Shown: one piece after another, positions 6,633 through 13,081 of the stretch
Numbering within the stretch: position 1 is the first letter of the stretch
Layout: the number at the start of each line of letters is the position of its first letter
Program-made: the position numbers and the translations under genes
Source: an uncultured Clostridia bacterium
GTDB lineage: Bacteria > Bacillota_A > Clostridia > Oscillospirales > Acutalibacteraceae
Length of the DNA: 13,081 nucleotides
NCBI GenBank assembly: GCA_937891215.1
Contig: CALAEU010000299.1
Location: 1-13,081, forward strand
Reading direction: 5' to 3'
The notes under the pieces: model-generated
The model's input: only the letters and a program-made list of their open reading frames with translations
What the model was told of the DNA's origin: nothing
The model's database searches: none

Positions 6633-7934
6633 TCAGTCGAACAGCCTTTCAACCTTCAACTGCCATATTTTTATTTTTTCTTCATCATATTTTTGTGGTA
6701 TTTTCATTGCCCAATTTTTTGCTTGTATTCCTTTCAATAAAGCTGAAAGAAGGGCTATCACAAAACCTGATTTTTTTAAACACTTGCGTAATTTAAAAAT
6801 AAGCTCGTGGGGAGTAAATTGCAACCCTCTTCCACTTGAAAAATTACACAAATCATTTTCTGTAATAATTCCACTTTCAAAAATATATTTTATATCTTCA
6901 TTGTCTGATGTGAGAAGTGTTCTTCTAAGATAATCTGCAAAAAAATGCTCTGCACCTATTCTTTCGTAATATTTTACCTGATATTTCCACAAAGTTTCAA
7001 CAGAAACAGAATTGTTTTCAATAATTTCTTCTGCTAAAATTTGCCCTGCTCTTAATGAATTTGAAATTCCACTACCTGTAAGTGGAATAGTCATAAACGC
7101 AGCATCGCCTACAGTTACATAACCTTTTCCGACCATTTTTGTTAGAGGGTACCTTACAGGAATACGTCCGAATTTACCACCCATTACAATTTCATTACTT
7201 ACATAAGGGTTTGCTTTTTTGAGTTTTAAAAGTGCATTTTCAAACTCACTTTCGTGCATTTTACCTACTCTGCCAATAAGAATATTAATGAGTCCGTCAG
7301 GCTCACAAATACACCACGAAATGCCTGGCATTCCAAGGTATTTTAAATACACTTTCTTTTTATGATTTTCTGGTAATTTTTCACCAGTTGCCGTTTTTAC
7401 AAAGGCTCTGTAAACCGTAAAAACTTCATTATCCTCTAATTTTTCAGTTATATTAAAAATTTTTGCAACTTCTTTTCTGAACTCAGAATCAATTCCGCTT
7501 GAATCTATAACAAGGTCAGAAAAAATCTTTTCATTTTTTACTATAACACCTTTTACTTCGTTGTTTTCTAAAATCAATCTTTCAACAGGTGTGTTAAATT
7601 CGATTTTCGCACCCACTTCTTGTGCCAACTTTACGAGCAACAAAACAAAACTGTTTCTTTTTATGCTCCATTCATTCGCATTTTCTTCATTTTCCATATA
7701 AAAAGGTGTTTCAGAAAATGGTGCAACAAATGAAGTGCGACTTGTTTTTCTGCTATTATCGGGGAGTACTATTTTTAATTCTTCAAATACAGTTGGCTCG
7801 ACATCATCTCGCCAGTCATAACTTACATTTTCGGGAGAATTTTTTTCATATACCGTAACCTCAAAACCATTTTTTGAAAGTTCTTTTGCCGCTTGTAATC
7901 CACCATGACCTGCACCAATAATAACTATTTTCAC
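6633..7934 (-). CDS. FAD-dependent oxidoreductase, geranylgeranyl-reductase-like
   Basis: The 433-residue flavoprotein resembles the geranylgeranyl reductase / p-hydroxybenzoate hydroxylase-type FAD enzymes. The dinucleotide-binding motif GAGHGG is at residues 7-12, with E30 at the end of the second strand (VTVYEK) to bind the adenosine ribose. The second FAD contact is VGDAAF at 275-280, followed by PLTGSGISNSLRAG, typical of the reductase family. The C-terminal third is helical and family-variable. The substrate is unknown; relatives reduce isoprenoid chains or act as hydroxylases. The start chosen is GTG at 7934, nine bases after AGGAG (7948-7944); an in-frame ATG at 7943 directly abuts that site and is too close. 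It is co-transcribed with the histidine phosphatase. Confidence 0.82.
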   Translation of the reverse strand: MKIVIIGAGHGGLQAAKELSKNGFEVTVYEKNSPENVSYDWRDDVEPTVFEELKIVLPDNSRKTSRTSFVAPFSETPFYMENEENANEWSIKRNSFVLLLVKLAQEVGAKIEFNTPVERLILENNEVKGVIVKNEKIFSDLVIDSSGIDSEFRKEVAKIFNITEKLEDNEVFTVYRAFVKTATGEKLPENHKKKVYLKYLGMPGISWCICEPDGLINILIGRVGKMHESEFENALLKLKKANPYVSNEIVMGGKFGRIPVRYPLTKMVGKGYVTVGDAAFMTIPLTGSGISNSLRAGQILAEEIIENNSVSVETLWKYQVKYYERIGAEHFFADYLRRTLLTSDNEDIKYIFESGIITENDLCNFSSGRGLQFTPHELIFKLRKCLKKSGFVIALLSALLKGIQAKNWAMKIPQKYDEEKIKIWQLKVERLFD

Positions 7935-7943
7935 AAAAAACAT

Positions 7944-7948
7944 CTCCT
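7944..7948 (-). promoter_or_regulatory. Ribosome binding site that decides the GTG start
   Basis: AGGAG on the minus strand is followed immediately by ATG (7943) and, nine bases later, by GTG (7934). Normal spacing favours the GTG, which also puts the Rossmann strand KIVIIGAG directly at the N-terminus as usual in the family. Confidence 0.7.
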
Positions 7949-8016
7949 GTAATTTTTGTATTTCAAATTATTATTGGCACTTTTATAGTATTTATAACGA
8001 TTTCTATATTGCAATA

Positions 8017-8045
8017 AGTATAGCAAAAAATGGTATTTTAATCAA
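8017..8045 (-). promoter_or_regulatory. SigA-type promoter of the FAD oxidoreductase-phosphatase pair
   Basis: On the minus strand TTGATT (8045-8040) and TATACT (8022-8017) are 17 bases apart, leaving an 82-base leader before the GTG. The leader is AT-rich and I see no riboswitch-like structure in it. Confidence 0.75.
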
Positions 8046-8062
8046 CAAATTAAAAAAACCTA

Positions 8063-8091
8063 TTGATTACACATTTATATTTTGTTAGAAT
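8063..8091 (+). promoter_or_regulatory. SigA-type promoter of the rightward Gfo/Idh/MocA gene
   Basis: TTGATT (8063-8068) and TAGAAT (8086-8091) are 17 bases apart, about 22 bases before the ATG at 8114. The -35 box lies only 17 bp from the -35 of the divergent promoter, so the two polymerases would compete and could share regulation. Confidence 0.65.
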
Positions 8092-8113
8092 TTGTTTTAC
8101 AGGTGGTGTTATT

Positions 8114-9373
8114 ATGAAAAAATTCAGAATTGGTATTTTAGGTGCTGGTCGTGGACTTTGTATTGCAGAAAATTTAATGCTCATTGACGATTGCGAGGTT
8201 GTTGCGCTTTGCGAAAACAACGAGGCAAGAGTAAAATGGGGATTTAAAGAGTTCGGTTTTTCCGACTCTAATAAAGAATTACCTGTTTTTAAAGATTTTG
8301 ACGAATTTTTAGAGCAGGATTTAGATGCAGTAGTAATTGCAAACTATTTTCACGAGCATACACCTTTTGCAATAAAATGCTTCCGTAAAAATATTCACGT
8401 ATTTTGCGAATGTATAAGTAACTCCACATTAGCAGAGGGTGTAGATTTAATTCGTGCTTACGAAAAATCAAAGTCAATTTTTATGCTTGCAGAAAACTAT
8501 CCACAAATGATTTTTAATAGAGAAATGAAACGCGTTTGTGATGGTGGTACTTTAGGCAAAATTCTTTATGCGGAGGGTGAATATAACCACCCACCAGCAC
8601 CAAGCGATAAAGAATTTACAAAAGGTTACTGTTATTTCCCTGAGCACTGGCGTCACTATTTACCTAGAACTTATTATGTAACACACTCACTCGCCCCCAT
8701 AATGTGGGCAACGGGAGCTACACCAAAAAGAGTTTCGGCAAATGCTGTTTTTGAACCATTTACTGATAAAGCAAGTGCCCGTCAGGTTGCAGACAGAGCG
8801 GCAATAATTACTACATTTAATGACGACGGCTCTGTTTTTAAATTTACAGGCTGTGGTGGATTTGGTGCACACAGTAATTCTTACAGAATTTGTGGTACTA
8901 ACGGTCAGGTCGAAAACCTTCGCGGTATGGGTAACAAAATTATGTTAAGATACAGCGACTGGGCAATTCCTGAAGGTAAAGAAGAAGTTAATTTTTATGA
9001 ACCAGAGTGGAATGACAAGGACGAAGAATTTATAAAACAAAGCGGTCACGGTGGTGGCGATTACATAGCTGCAAGAATGTTCCTTGAGTGTATTCAGGAG
9101 AACAGACAACCCGAATTCCCTTACGATATTTATTCTGCAATAAATATGTCTTCTGTTGCAATTTTAGGTCATCGTTCTGTTTTGAATGGTGGAATTCCTT
9201 ACGATATTCCTGATTATCATCTGGAGGAAACACGAAAAGCATTAGAAAATGATACCGATTCACCTTTCTATTATTCAGATGGCAGAGAGCCTACCATTCC
9301 TTGTTGTTCACACCCTGATTACAGAGTAACCGATGAACAGTTAAAGAATTATTTAGATTTTATAAAAGATTAA
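8114..9373 (+). CDS. Gfo/Idh/MocA-family oxidoreductase
   Basis: The 419-residue protein has the two-domain Gfo/Idh/MocA fold: an N-terminal Rossmann domain with GILGAGRG (7-14) for NAD(P), then a C-terminal alpha/beta domain of the type that binds sugars or cyclitols. A THSLAPIM segment after HWRHYLPRTYYV corresponds to the substrate/catalytic His region. Oddly, the EKP motif usual at the end of the Rossmann core is replaced by ECI (99-101), so the conserved Lys is absent. The enzyme may act on an unusual substrate or use another residue. At 419 residues it is longer than the usual 330-390. The ATG at 8114 is chosen because AGGTGG (8101-8106) precedes it at seven bases; an upstream TTG has no such site. 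The gene is transcribed alone and ends at a hairpin terminator. Confidence 0.85.
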   Translation: MKKFRIGILGAGRGLCIAENLMLIDDCEVVALCENNEARVKWGFKEFGFSDSNKELPVFKDFDEFLEQDLDAVVIANYFHEHTPFAIKCFRKNIHVFCECISNSTLAEGVDLIRAYEKSKSIFMLAENYPQMIFNREMKRVCDGGTLGKILYAEGEYNHPPAPSDKEFTKGYCYFPEHWRHYLPRTYYVTHSLAPIMWATGATPKRVSANAVFEPFTDKASARQVADRAAIITTFNDDGSVFKFTGCGGFGAHSNSYRICGTNGQVENLRGMGNKIMLRYSDWAIPEGKEEVNFYEPEWNDKDEEFIKQSGHGGGDYIAARMFLECIQENRQPEFPYDIYSAINMSSVAILGHRSVLNGGIPYDIPDYHLEETRKALENDTDSPFYYSDGREPTIPCCSHPDYRVTDEQLKNYLDFIKD

Positions 9374-9377
9374 AATA

Positions 9378-9415
9378 AACCCGACAGTTGATTTTTTATC
9401 AGCTATCGGGTTTTT
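9378..9415. terminator. Rho-independent terminator between convergent genes
   Basis: Arms AACCCGACAGTTGAT (9378-9392) and ATCAGCTATCGGGTT (9398-9412) pair across a five-base T loop, with one mismatch and one G-T pair. A T run follows on the plus strand (9411-9415). It lies five bases after the stop of the rightward gene and just beyond the stop of the leftward NYN gene at 9423. On the minus strand the T tract is interrupted, so it probably works best for the rightward gene but may serve both. Confidence 0.85.
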
Positions 9416-9422
9416 GTTATTT

Positions 9423-10334
9423 TTATGGCAATTCTACTGTTAAATCGTTTGTATCTTTTACCTTTACTCCCTTTATGTTTGTGAAAAACAATTTAACCTG
9501 CTTATATCCGTAATCTTTCGGTGTAAATGATGGATATTTTTCTTTAACCTTTTTATTTACTTCACCAATATTAAGTTGTTTCTTTTTTGATGATAATATA
9601 GTATCTATTACGAATCTTTCAATTTCTTCTCTCATTTTTGAACCTTTAACTTTTATAGCTATAGTAGTTCTACTATTCATTATCAGTTCTATTTCATCTG
9701 AAAGTTGAGCGATAAATTTTGAGAATTTAGAGCAACCATAGTTACGACTATCAAAATCAGGGAATTTCTTTTGAAGATTATCTTTAACCTTTGCCAGATT
9801 TTCGACATAGCCATCATTCGACTCTAAAAATGCCATTACTTCATTTTTGATTTCATTGATTGGAGTTATTTCTTTCTCGGCACTTACTTCCGCATTTTCT
9901 TCATCAATAAGATCTAAATACTGAAACTTATCAAACGCATTGACATAGGGTTGAGAAGATTTACTTTCTCCCATTCCTATAACCATTTTACCCTCTTGTC
10001 TTATTCTTGATGCAAGTCTTGTAAAATCACTATCACTTGAAGCAAGACAAAAAATCTCAACGGGGTTATTATATAAAATATCCATAGCATCAATAACAAG
10101 TGCCATATCTGACGAGTTTTTTCCTTTAGAATTTTGGTATTGCTGAACAGGTGTTATTGCATATTTCTGAATAGGTCCTACCCAGGGCTTTGTTTGCTCA
10201 TGTGATAAATCGCCATAAACCTTTCTTATTGTAACACTACCAATTTCTTTTAATTCATCAAAAATAGTATCAATATATTTATAAGAAATATTTTCAGCAT
10301 CAATTAACAATGCTATTCTGTTTTGATTTTCCAT
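9423..10334 (-). CDS. NYN domain protein with two LOTUS/OST-HTH domains
   Basis: The 303-residue protein starts with a NYN domain, a PIN-like RNase fold. Its acidic residues are present: D12 (LLIDAEN), D76 (NSSDMALVIDAMD) and D101/D103 (ASSDSDFTRLA), the set expected for metal binding and RNA cleavage. Two tandem LOTUS/OST-HTH domains follow, about residues 160-230 and 234-300, each with a (K/R)-x-FP/YP-x-F...YG pattern (FPDFDSRNYG, YPSFTPKDYG); these domains bind RNA, including G-quadruplex RNA in some proteins. It is therefore a likely RNA-processing or RNA-decay protein. It is the last gene of the leftward operon, 19 bp after the dehydrogenase, with GGAG before its ATG. Its link to the metabolic genes is unclear and may only reflect co-transcription. 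Confidence 0.85.
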   Translation of the reverse strand: MENQNRIALLIDAENISYKYIDTIFDELKEIGSVTIRKVYGDLSHEQTKPWVGPIQKYAITPVQQYQNSKGKNSSDMALVIDAMDILYNNPVEIFCLASSDSDFTRLASRIRQEGKMVIGMGESKSSQPYVNAFDKFQYLDLIDEENAEVSAEKEITPINEIKNEVMAFLESNDGYVENLAKVKDNLQKKFPDFDSRNYGCSKFSKFIAQLSDEIELIMNSRTTIAIKVKGSKMREEIERFVIDTILSSKKKQLNIGEVNKKVKEKYPSFTPKDYGYKQVKLFFTNIKGVKVKDTNDLTVELP

Positions 10335-10353
10335 CGTCTTCTCCAGCGTTTAT

Positions 10354-11364
10354 TTAAAATTCGTAATTCGGCTTAACCTTTTCACCTGTTTTTGCAGATT
10401 CTACAATTGCAAGGCATACTGCAACAGTTTTTGCACCCTCAGTTGCATCTGTAAGAACTTTTTTATCATTAAGAATTGCATCTGCAAAAACCTGAAATTC
10501 TTTAACTGCATTGTGATTATTAACTTCAATTTCAATTGTTTCAGGCTCTTTTGTTACCTGATTTTCGTCAACAGTAAAGAGTGTCATTGTAGGTGAAGTA
10601 TTATCACAGATAAGTGTACCCTTAGTACCATAAATTACAGTTCTCATTGTGTAATCACGCTTACAACCGGTTGAAACGAATACTTTACCCATAAGATTTT
10701 CATTAAACTTCATAATTGCAACTGTTGCGTCATCATAAGTAACATGTGGTAAAAGTCTATGAGTACCGTAAGCGAAAACCTCCTGTGGGTCACCTGCAAG
10801 CCATCTTATTAAGTCAATTGCGTGACAGCCACCGCCTATAACACCGTGACGAAGCGGGTCACATCTCCAAGGTTCCTGAATCAACATATAATCGTGAGCG
10901 TATTCTGACTCAATAAAATAAAGCTCACCTAAAGTACCTGCTTCAATAATTTCTTTTGCTTTTTCAAATGCAGGAGTAAAGCGACAAATCTGACCTACCA
11001 TAAATTTTGCATTTGATTCCTCTGCAACTTTTACAATTTCTTGAATATCTTCTCGTGTAAGTGCAAGTGGTTTTTCGCAAAGAACATGTTTACCCGCACG
11101 AAGTAAATCGCAAGAAACTTTTTTGTGTTGCTGGTCCGGAATAGCAACTGTAACTACATCAATATTTTCGTTGTTTACAATATCCATATAGTCTGTTACC
11201 CATTTTTCTTCTGGAATGTTATATCTTTCACCTGCAAAGCGAAGATTTTCTTCGTTACTGTCACATATAATAGCAATTTCTGCATCCTTACAGTCCATTG
11301 CGCCTTCAACGTGACACATACCGAATTTCATACCAATATTTGCTACCTGTAATTTCTTTTTCAT
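10354..11364 (-). CDS. Gfo/Idh/MocA-family NAD(P)-dependent dehydrogenase
   Basis: The 336-residue protein is close in length and motifs to inositol 2-dehydrogenase and related sugar dehydrogenases. The canonical EKP motif is present at 97-99 with K98 as the likely catalytic Lys. GGGCHAIDLIRWL supplies H181 and D184 of the substrate site. The nucleotide loop is atypical: NIGMKFG (9-15) has Lys where the second Gly of GxGxxG normally sits. The specific sugar or cyclitol is not predictable. It lies in the leftward operon 19 bp after the PnuC-like transporter gene, with a weak GAGG ribosome binding site. It is a paralogue of the rightward oxidoreductase at 8114-9373 in family terms only; the two differ clearly. 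Confidence 0.9.
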   Translation of the reverse strand: MKKKLQVANIGMKFGMCHVEGAMDCKDAEIAIICDSNEENLRFAGERYNIPEEKWVTDYMDIVNNENIDVVTVAIPDQQHKKVSCDLLRAGKHVLCEKPLALTREDIQEIVKVAEESNAKFMVGQICRFTPAFEKAKEIIEAGTLGELYFIESEYAHDYMLIQEPWRCDPLRHGVIGGGCHAIDLIRWLAGDPQEVFAYGTHRLLPHVTYDDATVAIMKFNENLMGKVFVSTGCKRDYTMRTVIYGTKGTLICDNTSPTMTLFTVDENQVTKEPETIEIEVNNHNAVKEFQVFADAILNDKKVLTDATEGAKTVAVCLAIVESAKTGEKVKPNYEF

Positions 11365-11383
11365 AATTTTTTCGCCTCTATTT

Positions 11384-12085
11384 TTACCTTTTTATATTTT
11401 CTGAATTATTATAAATGGTTTTTTTGGTAATTGCAATATTTTGTTGTTCTTTATAAAATCTTTGAACATTTATAAATGCAACAATTACGCAATAAAGTGC
11501 ATACACACCATAAATTAAATATGTTATTTCTTTCGGGTTATTTATAACCATCTGAATATTTACTATTAAACCTGTAACAGCAGAGACTATCCAGAGATAT
11601 GTGTATTCTATAAATGCTAACAATGTTAAGACTGACACCGCAAGACCCAACAAAAATGTAATGGTATCAAAAATTGCGTATTCATATTTAAAATAAGTCA
11701 GCACGCCAGCTGAAATGCCCCACAATACAAAAAGAGCAACAAGAGATATTACTCTCATCTTTACCGACATTTTCTTAAAAATAACGGTTTTTTTGTATGC
11801 ATTCTTTTTCCAGTTAAAGAACGTTGCAAGCTGTAACGGGACACTCATAAAAAATGCAGATGCCGCCGAAATGTAAACACCCATATATAAATATGCCGCG
11901 GTGTAAATTACTGCATTTATTGCACCTATAAGTGAACCTATACGATTTGCTTCTGACTGAAACGACATAACAAAAAGTGACACAAACAGTGGTATCATCA
12001 GGAAAAACTCTTGCTTGAAATAAATACCGCTTACAAGAATTGCTGTTCCTGTTAATATAATAATTATTTTTTTATATGTTTTCAT
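11384..12085 (-). CDS. PnuC-like vitamin-precursor transporter
   Basis: The 233-residue protein is almost wholly hydrophobic, with about seven or eight membrane helices (roughly 6-22, 26-43, 51-68, 72-88, 110-131, 137-158, 162-182, 187-206). It resembles the PnuC family of facilitators: NAVIYTAAYLYMGVY, the FFNWKKN motif (89-95, like the family's GWYxWKK), and the C-terminal IYGVYALYCVIVAFINVQRFYK. Family members take up nicotinamide riboside (PnuC), thiamine (PnuT) or riboflavin (PnuX) by diffusion coupled to intracellular phosphorylation. Similarity here is moderate, so the substrate is uncertain. No riboswitch precedes it, since only 20 bp separate it from the upstream FAD oxidoreductase gene. 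AAGGAAG precedes the ATG. Its place between a flavoenzyme and a nicotinamide-dependent enzyme would fit cofactor supply. Confidence 0.7.
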   Translation of the reverse strand: MKTYKKIIIILTGTAILVSGIYFKQEFFLMIPLFVSLFVMSFQSEANRIGSLIGAINAVIYTAAYLYMGVYISAASAFFMSVPLQLATFFNWKKNAYKKTVIFKKMSVKMRVISLVALFVLWGISAGVLTYFKYEYAIFDTITFLLGLAVSVLTLLAFIEYTYLWIVSAVTGLIVNIQMVINNPKEITYLIYGVYALYCVIVAFINVQRFYKEQQNIAITKKTIYNNSENIKR

Positions 12086-12105
12086 TTTTTCTTCCTTATA
12101 AGACT

Positions 12106-13081
12106 CTATAACACTGCACCGTTTTCAATGAGCTTATTTTGTAACGACTTAACATCCACGTTATGAGCATTTTTATCTGATTTAATTGCTACTGCAACTG
12201 CAGTACCAGCCGCCTGGCCAAGACAACAGCATGTAGGCATTATTCTTACAGATGCCTGTGCTTCATGAGTTGCTGAAAGGCAACGCCCTGCGACAAGCAA
12301 ATTATTAAACTCTTTTGGTAAAAGTGAACGGTAAGGAATTGTATAATATTCACCATCTCCGAAAAATCTGTGACTTGTTCCTGTACCGGTAGGGTTATGA
12401 ATATCTATATCATAATTACCAAGTGCAATTGAATCTTCAAATTGAGTGCAATTTATAATTTCATCTGCAGTTAGAATATGAACACCTTTAAGCTTACGAC
12501 TTTCACGAACACCAATATCTACTGCTATTGATATGAGTGCACTTTCATCGAACGCTTTTGAATTTTCTTTCAAAAAGCTCACAAGCTCGTGTATTTGTCT
12601 GCGTGCCATTACTTCAGCACGACTTACATCAAACGGGTCGGTAGGATTAAGCTTTATTACACGTGTAGAATTAAAATGCAGTACATCTTCACCAACACCA
12701 AAGAAAACGAGTATGTTTTCTCTTGGATTTGTAATTTCGCCTTTAGCCTGTTTTTCTTTATATAACTCCTGTAATTTCGGTCTTTCTTCTGTAAACAAGT
12801 CAAGGTCAACACCGCTCATTCTGAAACAGGTTGTCATTGGTTGACAAAAACCGTCACTCTCTCTGCCAAGCTGGTAATCACACCCTGCAAGGTAAAATAA
12901 ATCTCCGTCACCTGTTGCATCAACAAAAAAATCGGCTTCTACTGTAATGTGCTGACTTTTCGCAATTATTTCTATCGCAGTTATCTTTTCATCCTGTTTT
13001 TTAACATCCGCTAAAACACTATGGAAAAGCACTGTTACCCCTGATTCAACAGTCATATCATCAAGCACAATTTTAAAGTAT
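12106..13081 (-). CDS. FAD-dependent oxidoreductase (FAD_oxidored family), 5' end outside the window
   Basis: The visible 325 residues are the C-terminal part of a FAD-dependent oxidoreductase. The frame continues past a GTG at 13068 to the window edge, so the N-terminal Rossmann GxGxxG motif lies outside. DATGDGDLFYLAG (starting at 12921, leftward) is the characteristic FAD-family motif of this group. The C-terminal LLVAGRCLSATHEAQASVRI and the Cys triplet PTCCCLGQAAG match the end of FAD_oxidored proteins. Members are often found in carbohydrate-use loci, but their reactions are mostly undefined. It heads the visible part of the operon, with PnuC-like, Gfo/Idh/MocA and NYN genes downstream at gaps of about 20 bp. 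Confidence 0.85.
   Translation of the reverse strand, partial: YFKIVLDDMTVESGVTVLFHSVLADVKKQDEKITAIEIIAKSQHITVEADFFVDATGDGDLFYLAGCDYQLGRESDGFCQPMTTCFRMSGVDLDLFTEERPKLQELYKEKQAKGEITNPRENILVFFGVGEDVLHFNSTRVIKLNPTDPFDVSRAEVMARRQIHELVSFLKENSKAFDESALISIAVDIGVRESRKLKGVHILTADEIINCTQFEDSIALGNYDIDIHNPTGTGTSHRFFGDGEYYTIPYRSLLPKEFNNLLVAGRCLSATHEAQASVRIMPTCCCLGQAAGTAVAVAIKSDKNAHNVDVKSLQNKLIENGAVL

Noticed and set aside
6344..6933. Plus-strand open frames opposite the phosphatase and FAD oxidoreductase genes
   Set aside because: Both are antisense shadows of genes with clear family motifs, rich in Phe/Ser/Ile and lacking ribosome binding sites.
7944..8016. Possible riboswitch in the leader of the FAD oxidoreductase gene
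   Set aside because: The leader is AT-rich, about 80 bases long and shows no conserved stem set or terminator-like switch.
12533..12844. Plus-strand 103-codon open frame
   Set aside because: It is antisense to the FAD oxidoreductase, whose motifs confirm the minus-strand frame.

Overview
The window is AT-rich, with strong AGGAGG-type ribosome binding sites and well-formed TTGNNN-17-TATNNT promoters. The gene families (LCAT-like secreted lipase, AAA/DUF4143 ATPase, Gfo/Idh/MocA oxidoreductases, PnuC-type transporter, NYN-LOTUS protein, IS481-type transposase) fit a low-GC Firmicute, most likely an anaerobic gut or rumen clostridium. That assignment is inference from composition and gene types; there is no rRNA or other marker gene here.

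Layout. (1) Positions 1-132 are flanking DNA, with at most the first codons of a leftward gene leaving the left edge. (2) Positions 133-1426 are a complete IS481-like insertion sequence with one intact DDE transposase, two-part inverted ends and a 5-bp direct repeat (AAAGG). It sits in the loop of a pre-existing GC-rich palindrome. (3) Positions 1427-1620 hold no gene and are packed with short direct and inverted repeats. (4) A leftward secreted alpha/beta hydrolase (1621-3057) has its own clear promoter. (5) A leftward set of ATPase (AAA plus DUF4143), Nudix hydrolase and a membrane-anchored unknown protein (5873 down to 3197) is driven by a promoter embedded in a striking repeated/palindromic operator-like region (5905-5980). 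(6) A leftward pair encodes a geranylgeranyl-reductase-like FAD oxidoreductase and a histidine phosphatase (7934 down to 6004). (7) A divergent, rightward Gfo/Idh/MocA oxidoreductase (8114-9373) shares a divergent promoter region with that pair. It ends at a hairpin terminator also suited to the convergent operon. (8) A leftward operon runs off the right edge: FAD-dependent oxidoreductase (partial), PnuC-like transporter, Gfo/Idh/MocA dehydrogenase and NYN-LOTUS protein, with gaps of about 20 bp.

Functionally the window looks like ordinary chromosomal metabolism with small accessory insertions. The right-hand operon joins two flavin/nicotinamide-dependent oxidoreductases with a vitamin-precursor (probably nicotinamide riboside) transporter, so a cofactor-supply link is plausible but unproven.

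The least ordinary signals are non-coding: the IS inside a palindrome, strict 7-bp-period repeat arrays between genes (3133-3202 and 4047-4095), a 7/8-bp ACTTGC repeat field (1475-1614), and the triple-box operator upstream of the ATPase. I did not find a convincing new multi-gene defence or metabolic system. The ATPase cassette with its elaborate operator is the best candidate for follow-up.
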